NCBI GenBank assembly: GCA_944389745.1 | Contig: CALXNM010000006.1 | Coordinates: 1-62,792 of the forward strand | Source of the DNA: an uncultured Clostridia bacterium | GTDB lineage: Bacteria; Bacillota; Clostridia; TANB77; CAG-508 | Direction of reading: 5' to 3' | DNA length: 62,792 nucleotides | Part shown: positions 36,301 through 46,880 of the stretch, piece by piece | Layout of the letters: each line of letters begins with the position of its first letter | How positions within the stretch are numbered: position 1 is the stretch's first letter | Program-made: the position numbers and the translations under genes | Notes under the pieces: model-generated | Seen by the model: the letters and a program-made list of their open reading frames with translations, nothing else | The model's database searches: none | Told to the model about the DNA's origin: nothing

Positions 36301-37729
36301 TATTTATCTCCTTCTTTTTATACACTTTATTTGTTATTATTTGCCATAATAATAGCATTATAATTATGGCTTCTAGAAAATATATATCATATGTATAACT
36401 CTCTGATTTAAACATATATACACTATTTGCAAGTTCTGTTATTAAACTTATTCCTACAACATTTCTTATCATATTTGGTTTTTGCCACATTATACTTGCA
36501 AATATCCATATAATATACCATTGTTGAAATGTTCCCAATATTAATGAAAATAATATTAATGCTATATTATATTTTCTAATGATTTTACTCCATTTTATAT
36601 TTTTGGTTGTTAGTAAATCTATACAGAATTTTATATAGTATATAAAGAATACTATATATGTTACATATTTTAATGGTTTTAACATGTTTGGCATAATCAC
36701 ATAAATTGATGAATATATAGATTTTGCATATTTTTCTGTTTGTACTAACATTGCAGTAAATATACTAAAATCCCTAAAATATATTAAATATTCTACCGCC
36801 AAAGCTAATATAAATAATAACCCATATTGTATGCATTTTGCAAACCTTTTTCCTAATTTTTCTTCTTTTCTAAAGTAATATATTATATATACTGGTAGTA
36901 GAAGTACTGTGAAATACTTTATTCCTGTAGCTAATGCTAAAAAAATTATACTTGGTATTATTTTTTTCTTTTTTAGTAAAAAGTATAGTGATAACAATAC
37001 AAAAAATACTACTATTACATCATTATGTACATTACCTATGAATTCCAAAAACATAAAAGGATTTAGTCCATATATCTTGGCAAATAACTTCTTTTTAGTT
37101 AGCTTATATACTAAATATGTATTTGCAATATGCAATATTAAATTTAAAAATTTATATATAAACATTGCAACATCTATGTTTTTAAATGATAAACTAGAAC
37201 ATATTTTAAAAATAAATTGTGCAACAGGTCCATATATAACTGTTGTATCACTCCAACCATTTTCTGCACCTTTTTCTAATATTTCATCATCTATACTTTC
37301 TTTATTATCATTATAATAATCTTTAACAGTAGTATAATATGGATTTTGATGGTACACACCATCTAAATCACCAACACCCATATAATAAAATATATCTGAT
37401 GAAGTCCAAGGCATCATAAACATAAATATTAATCCAATAATTCCTACAAATATTAATATTTGTTTTATGTTTTTGAATATATCTTTTCTTTTTACTATTA
37501 GTAGATATATTACAGATATTAATACAAATAATATTAAAAATACTACTGCTGGTATTGCTTTATCTACATCATTATTTAAAAAGAAATTATAATATATTTT
37601 AAAATTCATTACAGTTTTATTTTGAATTATATATATTAAAGAAGGAATTACTAAACATATACTTAGTAATATGAATGCTATTTTTAATATTATATCTTTA
37701 ACCTTCTCGTTCTTACTTTTCTGATTCAT
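36293..37729 (-). CDS. Multi-pass glycosyltransferase-like membrane protein (GT87/mannosyltransferase type)
   Basis: This 478-residue protein has about 11 membrane helices. A loop MMPWTSSDIFYYMGVG carries the acidic motif after helix 3 typical of polyprenyl-phosphate-sugar-dependent transferases, and YGLNPFMFLEFIGNVHNDV follows. The 43068-44516 protein is a clear paralogue (YGLNPFILFEALSNVHND). It probably adds a sugar to a cell-envelope polymer. The donor and acceptor are unknown. Confidence 0.7.
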   Translation of the reverse strand: MNQKSKNEKVKDIILKIAFILLSICLVIPSLIYIIQNKTVMNFKIYYNFFLNNDVDKAIPAVVFLILFVLISVIYLLIVKRKDIFKNIKQILIFVGIIGLIFMFMMPWTSSDIFYYMGVGDLDGVYHQNPYYTTVKDYYNDNKESIDDEILEKGAENGWSDTTVIYGPVAQFIFKICSSLSFKNIDVAMFIYKFLNLILHIANTYLVYKLTKKKLFAKIYGLNPFMFLEFIGNVHNDVIVVFFVLLSLYFLLKKKKIIPSIIFLALATGIKYFTVLLLPVYIIYYFRKEEKLGKRFAKCIQYGLLFILALAVEYLIYFRDFSIFTAMLVQTEKYAKSIYSSIYVIMPNMLKPLKYVTYIVFFIYYIKFCIDLLTTKNIKWSKIIRKYNIALILFSLILGTFQQWYIIWIFASIMWQKPNMIRNVVGISLITELANSVYMFKSESYTYDIYFLEAIIIMLLLWQIITNKVYKKKEINNV

Positions 37730-37786
37730 TTTTTTCTCCTATATGTTATATGTGTATATTATTATTTTTTCTTCAAGATAATAGTT

Positions 37787-38266
37787 TTAATGTTCTCCAT
37801 CAAAAGGATCATATCCTCCTTTTCCATAATTTTCATGTATTTTTATCTCATTTCCTCTTAAAAATGGATTTATATAATCATAATAATAGACATTTACTTG
37901 TAGAAATGAGTTTACTTCAGCAACATATTTTTTATTATCTTTATATATCACATGTTCTGGCTTGCCTAATATAGCTGCTGCAAAAAATGCTAAAAGTGGT
38001 CCTATTAAACATAATATTAAAACAATAAATACAATTACAATAATTATTACTACCTTTTGTATTTTGCTTGTATTATTTTTTATTATCTGTACAAGTCCTA
38101 AAATAAGACCAACTAAAAATAATATAGCCATCACTTGGTATACCCAAATTCTAAAGGTGGCAGAAAATACTAAATTTAATAATAGAGTTACTAATATAAA
38201 TACTAATAAAGTTACAAATGTAAAGGCTAAAATATTTTTTCTTATTTTATTTAATAATTTTTTCAT
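37787..38266 (-). CDS. Small membrane protein of unknown function
   Basis: This 159-residue protein has four hydrophobic segments in the first 115 residues, then a short hydrophilic tail (GKGGYDPFDGEH). It sits between envelope-related genes. No family is recognised. Confidence 0.5.
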   Translation of the reverse strand: MKKLLNKIRKNILAFTFVTLLVFILVTLLLNLVFSATFRIWVYQVMAILFLVGLILGLVQIIKNNTSKIQKVVIIIVIVFIVLILCLIGPLLAFFAAAILGKPEHVIYKDNKKYVAEVNSFLQVNVYYYDYINPFLRGNEIKIHENYGKGGYDPFDGEH

Positions 38267-38339
38267 ACCAATATTCCCTTTTATTTTATTGTATGTTTTT
38301 ATTATATTGATTACTTTTTTACTTCTTTAGTTCTAAATA

Positions 38340-39233
38340 TTATTTAGTCAAAGTATTAAGTATATTTTCTATTTCTTCGTCGGTTAAGTGTACATCTTCA
38401 TTTATTAAACCTATTTTAGAATGAAATTCATCATTGTTATGGAAGTCTGAGCCTACTGTTGCTAATAAATTATGCTCTTTTGCAAATTTATTCCATCTTT
38501 CTGATTCATTAAATTTCTTACGATTCCTGTCAAGAAATACATAGTTTGCTTCAATTCCATCAGCATTCATTTCTTGTACAATTTCTGATATATCTTTATC
38601 TGTTAAATTATCCTGATGTATATATGCAACTGGATGTGCTAAAACTACTTTTCCCCTTGCTTTTCTTATAATTCTTGCTGCATCTGCAGGTGTTATTGTT
38701 CTCTTTTCTACATAAGCTGGACATCCTTCATTCATTATTGTTTCTATGAATTCTCCTTTGCTCGGAATGTGGTTAAACTCTTTTAGAAGTTTTTCTTTAT
38801 TCTCAGGATTATTAACTATGTCTAAAGCAATATGTGCTTTTGTTACAGCTTTTATTTTATCTAATTCATCAACATTTAAAATGTATCCAAGGTCTTTTAA
38901 TTTGTCCCCTACATCATGCAGATATTTATGTCTAATATTTCTTAAATCAAATAAATCTTCTTTTAGTTCTTTACTATGTACATTAAAATTATATCCTAAT
39001 ACATGTATGCCCACGCCATGTGATTTAGTTGATATTTCTATACCTGGAATTATTTCTATACCTTTACTTTTAGCATAATCAAATAATTCATCTGTATATT
39101 CATCTATTATGTCATGGTCAGTAATAGAAATAAGTGAAACACCGTTTTTCTTTGCTTCATCTATCACTTCTTTTGGTGAAAATGCTCCATCAGATACATT
39201 AGTATGCATGTGTAAATCAATTAATTTCCCCAT
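38340..39233 (-). CDS. PHP-domain phosphoesterase (YciV/RNase AM-like)
   Basis: This 297-residue protein begins IDLHMHTNVSDGAFSP, with SITDHDIID, IPGIEISTK, LAHPVAYIHQ and TVGSDFHNND. These are the full set of PHP metal ligands. The length fits the family of 3',5'-nucleotide bisphosphatases and RNase AM. The exact substrate is not shown. Confidence 0.85.
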   Translation of the reverse strand: MGKLIDLHMHTNVSDGAFSPKEVIDEAKKNGVSLISITDHDIIDEYTDELFDYAKSKGIEIIPGIEISTKSHGVGIHVLGYNFNVHSKELKEDLFDLRNIRHKYLHDVGDKLKDLGYILNVDELDKIKAVTKAHIALDIVNNPENKEKLLKEFNHIPSKGEFIETIMNEGCPAYVEKRTITPADAARIIRKARGKVVLAHPVAYIHQDNLTDKDISEIVQEMNADGIEANYVFLDRNRKKFNESERWNKFAKEHNLLATVGSDFHNNDEFHSKIGLINEDVHLTDEEIENILNTLTK

Positions 39234-39254
39234 AAATAATTAACTCCTTTCTAT

Positions 39255-39956
39255 TTATTGAGGTAATTTAGATATTAATTCATCATATTTGTTTGATAAT
39301 GATTCAGAATCAAAAACTATATTATCATCTTGTATTTCCCAGCTATTACTATTTTTTGATAAGAAGTTTATTACTTCTTCATACACATTTAATATTTCTA
39401 TTACTTCATCTATTGAGTTTTCAACTGTTTTATCATTACTCTGCTCTTCTATATCTCCGATAATATCATTTTTATATAAATCTATATAATAGCTATCTAA
39501 ACCTTTATCTTCAATATATGACATCATTTTATCTTCTGTAAGAAATTCTTTATAATTTTCTTTGCATTTTTCTAGCTCTTCTTTTGTTGTGTTAATATAT
39601 TCTTTAGTTTCTTTAAAATCTTTTCCATCTTTTTTATAATTTTCTGGTGTTAAAATATTTAATAGTTTTTCATCATTTAAGATATTTGCAATTTCAATGC
39701 TATTATCAAAATTGTCTTTAAGATAACTCTTAAAAGCTTTTTCTACAATTGCATAATCTCCATTTGTTACTATATTATTTAACCTATTATTGATTTCATC
39801 TATATTAATATTTTCAGCATTTGTTAAATCACTTATTTCTGTAAGCTCCTCATTTAATTTTTTCTCCTGACCCAAATCAGAAAATACAAAATACCCAATT
39901 ACTCCTATTAATATTACAATAACAATTAAAAGAATTATTAAAATCTTCTTTTTCAT
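39255..39956 (-). CDS. Membrane-anchored protein of unknown function
   Basis: The N-terminal helix (IILLIVIVILIGVIGYFVF) is followed by an acidic, mostly helical extracellular part of 205 residues with many Asn/Asp. Regular spacing suggests a helical bundle or coiled coil. It lies in the LTA-synthase neighbourhood. Confidence 0.5.
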   Translation of the reverse strand: MKKKILIILLIVIVILIGVIGYFVFSDLGQEKKLNEELTEISDLTNAENINIDEINNRLNNIVTNGDYAIVEKAFKSYLKDNFDNSIEIANILNDEKLLNILTPENYKKDGKDFKETKEYINTTKEELEKCKENYKEFLTEDKMMSYIEDKGLDSYYIDLYKNDIIGDIEEQSNDKTVENSIDEVIEILNVYEEVINFLSKNSNSWEIQDDNIVFDSESLSNKYDELISKLPQ

Positions 39957-39996
39957 AATACATTCCCCCTTTTAGTTTTAAATAAAACTTTCTTTT

Positions 39997-41937
39997 TTAA
40001 TTTAAATTTTTTAGCAAATTATTTTTTATTATAGTGTCTGATAAGTAAATTTCTTCTTCCATTTGATCTGTTAGCTGTTGTAAGTTTTCATTTTCTTTTA
40101 TTTCTTTGCAAGTTTTTCTATCATAATAAACTCCATTAACACAATAATTTTTGCTTGTTACAAAACCTAGTCCTTTTATAAATGAATAATCTTTATTAGA
40201 AAATATTGATTTTCCTATTGAGAATTTATCAGCTACACCTAATAAATCTAAAATTGTTGGTTTTATATCTATTTTAGCAACACTGTTATTTATTAAATCT
40301 CTTTTTTCTACTCCAGGTATTTTCATGCCAAATGGTACGTGTAATTCTTTAAAAGTGTTTTCAAAGTCAGTATACTCTATGTTATTTTCCTTATATAGTT
40401 TCTTAATATCTTCTGTACTTGCGTTGCTAGCTCCATGGTCTCCATATACAATTAAAATGCTATTATCAAGTAAGTCTGCTTCATCTAATTCTTTTAAGAA
40501 TTCTCCAAAAGCATAATCCACAAAATTGCAAGATATTAAATAATTTCTAAAAGTTTCATCTGTAAACTCACTAACATCTTTTTGTGTTAATGTTATTTTA
40601 TTATTTAAATCAGAAACTCCATCTAAGTAAAAAGGTATATGAGTAGTTACACTTACTAATGTTGTACAGAATTTTCCATCATATGAATCCATTATTTTAA
40701 CAGCTTCTTTGAAAAATCCTTCATCAGAATGAAATTCTCCTGCACTCTCTATATCCGGAAAACTTTGTATATCATCATACTCATCTATGTTATATCCTGA
40801 GTTATATACTTCTTCTCTATTCCAAAAAGTACTTGTATTTGGATGCATAAATGAAGTATAATATCCTTCTTCTTTAAGAACCGTAAAAATGTCTTCCCAA
40901 TTATTATTAAAATATTTTTGAAATACATAGCCATTTTCCAATGGATACATTGAATTTTCCATTTCGAATTCTGAATCTGCAGTAGTACCAAGACCTTGGT
41001 TGTACATATTACTACAATAAATATTATCATTATAGAATTTATTTAAATTTGGTGTTATCTCTTTTCCATTAACTGTTTTTCCTATTACATATTCATTTAA
41101 ACTTTCTAATTGTAAAATTATAACATTGCTATCTTTTGCAATTCCAGTATATTGTGTTTTCCCCTGTTTACCATCTATGTATTTGTCATATATAGCTTGC
41201 AATCTTTCTTCATCAATTTCATCTTTACTAAACAAGCTTTTTATGTAATCTTTGGCATCTTCGTAATGATAATAATAAATTGAAGCATTTTGAACAATTA
41301 ATGATTTGTTATAACTTTTGTCTTTGTAAATTCCATTTATATTTCTTGTAACATAGAAAATATTAAATGCAATTATTATTACTATTAACACTATTTTTAA
41401 TATTCTATTATGATAATATGTTTTCTTTAGTTTTTTACAAGCTAAAATACTTAAGCCTATTACTATAATATTATCAATCCAAAAAATTAAAAAGCTTTTA
41501 ACATTTATAATACATAAGACTCCACTTGCAATTTCTTTAGAATAACGTAAATTTTCTATTTGATAAAATGATAAGAAATTTGTTGAGTATGTATAACAAA
41601 GAAAATCTGCATAAATTATAAGGGTTACAATAGCATATACAATATTTAAATAAATGTATCCAAATTTATTTTTATGGTTTATTGTAGGACACATAATTAA
41701 CATTGATACAAAAATAGTATATTTAACTACTTCTGCATTTATTGTTAACCCAATAAGATGATTTAACAATAATCCTTTGTATACTAGTAAAATAGTCCCA
41801 ATTATAAATATGATATTATTTTTTAAAATATCTAAAAAAACTTTTTTTACTTTATCTTTACCAATAATAGTAGCTATTTCTTTATTTTCTGCATTTATTA
41901 TTTCTTCTTGTTTAGTATGTTCTTTTACTTTTTCCAT
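39997..41937 (-). CDS. Lipoteichoic-acid-synthase-like sulfatase-fold membrane enzyme
   Basis: This 646-residue protein has five membrane helices (about 45-215), then an extracellular sulfatase-fold domain. Metal and nucleophile positions are visible in VIILQLESLNEYVIG, GLGTTADSEFEMENSMYPL (catalytic Thr), SFMHPNTSTFWNRE and VYGDHGASN. It may transfer glycerol-phosphate or a related group at the membrane surface. The ATG at 41937 is chosen because GGGAG/AAGG lies directly upstream. It overlaps the next gene upstream by 13 bases. Confidence 0.85.
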   Translation of the reverse strand: MEKVKEHTKQEEIINAENKEIATIIGKDKVKKVFLDILKNNIIFIIGTILLVYKGLLLNHLIGLTINAEVVKYTIFVSMLIMCPTINHKNKFGYIYLNIVYAIVTLIIYADFLCYTYSTNFLSFYQIENLRYSKEIASGVLCIINVKSFLIFWIDNIIVIGLSILACKKLKKTYYHNRILKIVLIVIIIAFNIFYVTRNINGIYKDKSYNKSLIVQNASIYYYHYEDAKDYIKSLFSKDEIDEERLQAIYDKYIDGKQGKTQYTGIAKDSNVIILQLESLNEYVIGKTVNGKEITPNLNKFYNDNIYCSNMYNQGLGTTADSEFEMENSMYPLENGYVFQKYFNNNWEDIFTVLKEEGYYTSFMHPNTSTFWNREEVYNSGYNIDEYDDIQSFPDIESAGEFHSDEGFFKEAVKIMDSYDGKFCTTLVSVTTHIPFYLDGVSDLNNKITLTQKDVSEFTDETFRNYLISCNFVDYAFGEFLKELDEADLLDNSILIVYGDHGASNASTEDIKKLYKENNIEYTDFENTFKELHVPFGMKIPGVEKRDLINNSVAKIDIKPTILDLLGVADKFSIGKSIFSNKDYSFIKGLGFVTSKNYCVNGVYYDRKTCKEIKENENLQQLTDQMEEEIYLSDTIIKNNLLKNLN

Positions 41938-42455
41938 CCTTGCTCCCAATTTGAAATTTTATATTTTTCATTGCGTTCTAGTTTTTTCATTTCTGCTTTA
42001 ATAGAGTTTATATCATCATCATTTAATGATTTAAATCCATCATAAAATCCTGTACTTCTATCTGGAAGATATGGTGCATCTGGGAATTTTTGTTTTTTAG
42101 CATCTACAGTTCTTCCAAAAATATGCTCATGGAAATATGCTTTTTCTGTAACATTACCAGATTTATTTGGTTTCCAAGCCCAATTTCCGGCCTCAAAGAA
42201 ATTCATTCTTATAATGTCTATTCCTCTACTTTTCATTGCTGTTTTATAAGCCTCGCAAATCATTTGGCATAATCGTGCTTCTTCTAATACTTCTTTCGGG
42301 TTAAAATCTAATTTTGAATTATATCTATATTTATCCCCACATCCATGTATCATCATGTGTCCGCCTTCTTCTCTGGAGATAAAAGGATTTTCTGTAGCAA
42401 CCACTACAAAATTTTCTGTTTCGTATATTACTTTATTCCCATCAATTGTTTCCAT
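41925..42455 (-). CDS. HIT-like hydrolase (tentative)
   Basis: This 176-residue protein is cytoplasmic. The late segment AYFHEHIFGRT resembles a HIT histidine triad (HxHxH) but one His is replaced, and EEGGHMMIHGCG and FFEAGNWAW give the surrounding fold. It might bind nucleotides. Family assignment is weak. Confidence 0.45.
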   Translation of the reverse strand: METIDGNKVIYETENFVVVATENPFISREEGGHMMIHGCGDKYRYNSKLDFNPKEVLEEARLCQMICEAYKTAMKSRGIDIIRMNFFEAGNWAWKPNKSGNVTEKAYFHEHIFGRTVDAKKQKFPDAPYLPDRSTGFYDGFKSLNDDDINSIKAEMKKLERNEKYKISNWEQGWKK

Positions 42456-42470
42456 ATTTCCTCCGTTTTA

Positions 42471-43046
42471 TTACACCTTTGCCATTCTTTCTTTATCTTT
42501 TTCTATTTTCTTTTGATACCTATCTTCCTCTGAGAATATGCATCCGCAATATTTTTGCATATATAGTCCAAGTTCTCTAGCTTTTGCTTGTCCCTCTCTA
42601 AAGCCCACTCTAAAATCTCTATACAAAAATGTTAATCCATATTTTTCTGCAATTTTCTCTCCAAGGTTCTTTATTATGTCATGCTTTTGGTATGGACTTA
42701 CTAAAAGTGTGGTTGTTATTGTGTCATATCCATTTTCTTTTGCATATTTAGCAGTTTGTTCTAAACGTACTGGATAACAATAATCTTGACATCTAGTTTC
42801 TAAAGAATTTACTACATTTTTGCAGAATTTATCTAATCCATAATCTTCTTCAAATATTGCTTTTACATTAATTGATGCTGTGTAATCCTTTAATGTGTCT
42901 CTTCTTGTTTTATATTCTATGTATGGATGTATATTTGGGTTATACCAATATACAGTAGGTTCTATTCCTTCTTCTCTTAAAGAATCTATACAATATACAC
43001 TACAAGGTGCACAACATGTATGCATTAATAGTTTCATTTTCTTCAT
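42471..43046 (-). CDS. queH: Epoxyqueuosine reductase QueH
   Basis: This 191-residue protein matches QueH (formerly DUF208): MHTCCAPCSVYCID at the start, RCQDYCYPVRLEQTA, VSPYQKHDIIK, and YCGCIFSE near the end. The paired cysteines bind a metal-sulfur centre. It catalyses the last step of queuosine modification of tRNA. Confidence 0.93.
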   Translation of the reverse strand: MKKMKLLMHTCCAPCSVYCIDSLREEGIEPTVYWYNPNIHPYIEYKTRRDTLKDYTASINVKAIFEEDYGLDKFCKNVVNSLETRCQDYCYPVRLEQTAKYAKENGYDTITTTLLVSPYQKHDIIKNLGEKIAEKYGLTFLYRDFRVGFREGQAKARELGLYMQKYCGCIFSEEDRYQKKIEKDKERMAKV

Positions 43047-43067
43047 CTCTTCCTTCTATATAACTTT

Positions 43068-44516
43068 CTATCTAATTACTTTAATTTTTCCATCTTCTGT
43101 TCTTTCTATTCTCATGTTCATTGCTTTTATTAATAGCATTCCAACTATCATAATTATTAAAAATGGTATTCCTAGTATTTGTTCTTCGCTATGAAGTGCA
43201 AATGATGCAAAATTTGCTATCTGGCTTGAATAGCATAATGCTAATATGGTTTCTTGCGATTTTCCTTTTAAGAAGAACATTGTTGGTATAAGCCACATAA
43301 TGTACCATGCGTTAAAGTTTGTAATTAATATAAATGTAAATACTAAAAGTAAAACATTATATTTTCTTATTGTTTGTAAAAATCTAATTTTCTTTTGTAA
43401 TAATAATCTGATGCAAATAATTGCATATATAACTGCAAAAACTGATAAAGCTAAAGTTTGAATTATTTCTGCTTTGTCTTGTCCAAAGTATTCATATATT
43501 ACATACATTATAGATCTATTGTATTTAGATTGTTGTATAAATAATCCTGCTAATACTCCTAAGTCTTTCATATATATTAAGTAGAACAACGCTATTATTA
43601 CCACATATTCTATTCCACATAATATGCAATATATTATTCTTTTCTTTATATCTTTATTTCTTACACTATATATAACTATGAATGGAAGTATTAATATAGC
43701 TAAATATTTTATTGCTGTTGCTAATGCTATACATCCAACTGCTAAAAACAAACTTTTCTTCTTTATTGTAAAATATATTGCAAGTAATATGAATAATATT
43801 ATAAATATATCATTATGAACATTTGATAAAGCTTCAAATAATATAAATGGATTTAATCCATATAAAATCATAAATAGTTTTTTTCTAGTTATTTTATATA
43901 CCAATACCGTGTTTAAAATATGTACTAATATATTTAATAATTTAAATAGTAATAATGCAGTATCTATATTTCCAAAAGAAAAATATGAAAGCCCTGTACA
44001 TATTAGTGTCCAAAGTGGGCCATATACTACTGTTTCATATTTCCAACAATTTGCCACTTTGGTAAACATTGAATCGATTTGCCCTGTTTTATCTGTTATC
44101 TCTCCAGTTGAAGTATAATACGGATTTTCTCCATAATGTGCAGCAGACCAGCCATTTGCTATATATGAATATACATCTGTACTTGTGTATGGAATAATTA
44201 CTCCAAATAATATTGAAGCAAGTATTACCAATATTACTATTTGTTTTATACTCATGTTTTTATGTTTTTTTGCTATCAGAATATATGCTAAAAATAGTAT
44301 GGTCATTAATAAAAAGAACATTAAAGCATTGTTTAGCATTTCTGCTTTCGTTTCTGGAAACTTAAAAAAGTATGTCCACACATAATAAAATCCATATACG
44401 GTTTTGTTTTTTATTAAATATGTGATTGATGGTACTGCAAAAATAACTGATGCTATAATAAATATAACCATAGGCAAATTTATATTAAATTTCTTTTTCT
44501 TTACTGTTTCTTCCAT
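43068..44516 (-). CDS. Multi-pass glycosyltransferase-like membrane protein, paralogue of 36293-37729
   Basis: This 482-residue protein has about 11 membrane helices. IIPYTSTDVYSYIANGWSA contains the acidic loop, and YGLNPFILFEALSNVHND and WYIMWLIPTMFFL match its paralogue position for position. The shared domain order implies duplication and a related envelope-sugar role. Confidence 0.7.
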   Translation of the reverse strand: MEETVKKKKFNINLPMVIFIIASVIFAVPSITYLIKNKTVYGFYYVWTYFFKFPETKAEMLNNALMFFLLMTILFLAYILIAKKHKNMSIKQIVILVILASILFGVIIPYTSTDVYSYIANGWSAAHYGENPYYTSTGEITDKTGQIDSMFTKVANCWKYETVVYGPLWTLICTGLSYFSFGNIDTALLLFKLLNILVHILNTVLVYKITRKKLFMILYGLNPFILFEALSNVHNDIFIILFILLAIYFTIKKKSLFLAVGCIALATAIKYLAILILPFIVIYSVRNKDIKKRIIYCILCGIEYVVIIALFYLIYMKDLGVLAGLFIQQSKYNRSIMYVIYEYFGQDKAEIIQTLALSVFAVIYAIICIRLLLQKKIRFLQTIRKYNVLLLVFTFILITNFNAWYIMWLIPTMFFLKGKSQETILALCYSSQIANFASFALHSEEQILGIPFLIIMIVGMLLIKAMNMRIERTEDGKIKVIR

Positions 44517-44545
44517 GTTATTAATCCTTTTCTTTTTATATAAAA

Positions 44546-44590
44546 TAAAGGAAGGTTTATTAATATTTACTTGCTTTGTTCCTTCCTCTT
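44546..44590 (-). terminator. Terminator of the wecA-ruvB group
   Basis: AAGAGGAAGG and CCTTCCTTT pair around a 25-base loop, with a T-rich tract on the minus strand. It lies past the ruvB stop. Confidence 0.65.
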
Positions 44591-44603
44591 TCTTGCTTTT
44601 TTC

Positions 44604-45617
44604 TTATATTTTATCTCCATCATATGGTATTCCAAGATGTTCATATGCTGCAGGAAGTGCAATTCTTCCTCTTACAGTTCTTGATATAAAACCAATCTGT
44701 ATTAAATATGGTTCATATACATCTTCTATTGTATCTACTTCCTCTCCTAAAGTAGTTGCTATAGTTTCAATTCCTACTGGTCTTCCTCTATATTTTACAA
44801 TTAATGTTTCTAGAATTTTTCTATCAATATCATCTAATCCTAAATCATCTATTTCTAATTTGTTTAATGCAATTTTTGTTATTTTTAATGTTATATTTCC
44901 ATCTCCTAAAACTGCTGCATAATCTCTTACTCTTTTTAAAAGTCTGTTCGCTATTCTAGGTGTTCCTCTTGACCTTCTTGCAATCTCTGCTGCTGATTCA
45001 TTATCTATATTTATTTCTAATATATTTGCAGACCTTTTAACTATAGTAGTTAAATCTTCTGTATTATATAATTCTAATCTATGTATAATACCAAATCTAT
45101 CACGAAGTGGTGTTGCTAAAGATCCTGCTTTTGTTGTAGCTCCTATTAAAGTAAATTTAGGTAAATCTAGTCTTATTGACCTTGCACTTGGTCCTTTTCC
45201 TATTATTATATCTAATGTATAATCTTCTAATGCTGGATATAATATTTCTTCTACACTTTTATTTAATCTATGAATTTCGTCTATGAATAAAATATCAAAT
45301 TCTGATAAATTTGTAAGCAGAGCTGCTAAGTCACCTGGCTTACTAATAGCAGGTCCTGATGTTATTTTTATATTTGAATTCATTTCATTTGAAATAATAT
45401 TTGCAAGTGTTGTTTTACCAAGTCCTGGAGGTCCATATAAAAGTACATGGTCTAGAGCCTCACCTCTTTTTTTAGCGGCTTCTATATATACTTTCATATT
45501 TTCCTTCACTTTATCTTGGCCTATATATTCATTTAAAGTTTTAGGTCTTAATGAATTTTCTAATCTTTCCTCTGATGCATCTGTAAGTTCTGGACTAATT
45601 AGACGTTCTTCTTCCAA
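44604..45617 (-). CDS. ruvB: Holliday junction branch-migration helicase
   Basis: At 337 residues it is the full AAA+ motor: Walker [14 protein letters not shown], Walker [12 protein letters not shown], sensor region [20 protein letters not shown], and a C-terminal winged helix ([17 protein letters not shown]). It works with RuvA and RuvC. ruvC lies separately at 56466. It has a strong ribosome binding site and lies 15 bases from the wecA stop. Confidence 0.97.
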   Translation of the reverse strand: MEEERLISPELTDASEERLENSLRPKTLNEYIGQDKVKENMKVYIEAAKKRGEALDHVLLYGPPGLGKTTLANIISNEMNSNIKITSGPAISKPGDLAALLTNLSEFDILFIDEIHRLNKSVEEILYPALEDYTLDIIIGKGPSARSIRLDLPKFTLIGATTKAGSLATPLRDRFGIIHRLELYNTEDLTTIVKRSANILEINIDNESAAEIARRSRGTPRIANRLLKRVRDYAAVLGDGNITLKITKIALNKLEIDDLGLDDIDRKILETLIVKYRGRPVGIETIATTLGEEVDTIEDVYEPYLIQIGFISRTVRGRIALPAAYEHLGIPYDGDKI

Positions 45618-45632
45618 CTTTTATACCTCCGT

Positions 45633-46806
45633 TTATTCTTGCTTTCTTAAATGATTTTTATCTACTGTTTCTTCTACTTTTTCTTCAGTTTCTTTATCTA
45701 CTATTTCAACTTTTTTATTTTTACTATTATCATCTGAAAGTAATCGTGACATATCTTTATACCCTATTGCAACAATTGCAATAATCAATAATGCAAATGA
45801 TAGAGCTTTCCATATACCACTCTCTAATAATATTACTGCAAACATTCCAAGAGTTGCCGTAATTCCATACATTATTAAAACAGCTTGTTTTTGTGTATAA
45901 CCTTTTGCCATTAATTTATGGTGTAGATGTCCCTTATCTGGTTTGAAAACAGCTTTTATTGATTTTCCTTTTACAATTCTTCTGAATATGGCAAATAAAG
46001 TATCAAATATTGGCATTCCTAGAATTATGATTGGTGCTATTAAAACAAGTGCTGTATAAGTTTTTGCTACACCTAATATTGATATTATAGCTAGAGCAAA
46101 TCCCATAAAGTTTGAACCCGTGTCTCCAATAAATGTTTTTGCCGGACTAAAATTATATGGTAAAAATCCCACAATACCACCTGCTAATGCTGTTATTAAT
46201 ACTACAGCAATTAATGGTGAGCCATTTAATGCAAATACCATAAGTAATGATAAACAAGAAATTAATGTTACTCCTGATGATAGCCCATCTAAGCCATCTA
46301 TTAAATTAATAGCATTTGTAATTCCTACAATCCAGCAAGCTGTAATAACATAGGAAGCTATACCACTTATTACTATTTTTCCATCTGTAAATGGAATTGA
46401 TACATGTTCAATTCTAATTCCACATGCAACTACAATTATTGCTGATATTATTTGTGCTGTAAGTTTTACGTAACTTGGTATTCCTTTTACATCATCTATA
46501 TAACAAACAATTCCAAGAACTATTATTCCTATAAAAAAGCCTATCATTTTTATGTAATAATCTTCTGAGCCAAATAAATCTATTTTTCCTTCTAATTGAG
46601 TTGTTATCAATAAATAAATAATTGATACAAAAAATCCTGCAATTACTGCCAACCCTCCGAAGTCTTGGCATTGGTTTTTTGTTTACTCTCCTATCATTTG
46701 GTATATCTATTGCTCCTACTTTTTTTGCCCATCTCATTGTGTGTGGTGTTATTACAAACGCTGTTATAAATGCTAATAAAAAGGCTATTGCTATATCTCC
46801 CCACAT
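45633..46806 (-). CDS. wecA: Undecaprenyl-phosphate N-acetylglucosaminyl-1-phosphate transferase (WecA/TagO), read through a CGGA +1 shift
   Basis: The start MWGDIAIAFLLAFITAFVI, the loop DIPNDRRVNKKPMPRL and the rest of the enzyme are in different frames, joined at the CGG at 46659. Skipping C gives PMPRL-GGLAVIAGFF, exactly the conserved PRLGGLA motif of this family, and a 390-residue protein. Catalytic motifs follow: CYIDDVKGI, NLIDGLDGLSSG, FIGDTGSNFMG and the HLHHKLM histidines. It starts teichoic-acid or related polymer synthesis on undecaprenyl phosphate. An essential-type enzyme is unlikely to be a pseudogene, which makes this the clearest test of the shift. Confidence 0.9.
46656..46659 (-). 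other. CGGA +1 recoding site (wecA)
   Basis: AGA CTT CGG AGG GTT in the zero frame, with continued translation into a dead end at 46492. The +1 frame gives CTT-GGA GGG TTG. The P-site codon is CTT. There is no homopolymer here, so a homopolymer sequencing error is unlikely. Confidence 0.85.
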
Positions 46807-46880
46807 AATTTTTCCTCACTTTTGCTTATTTTTTCTTCTAAATTTATTATATATTTTTTCCTAATTTTTCTATGTTTATT

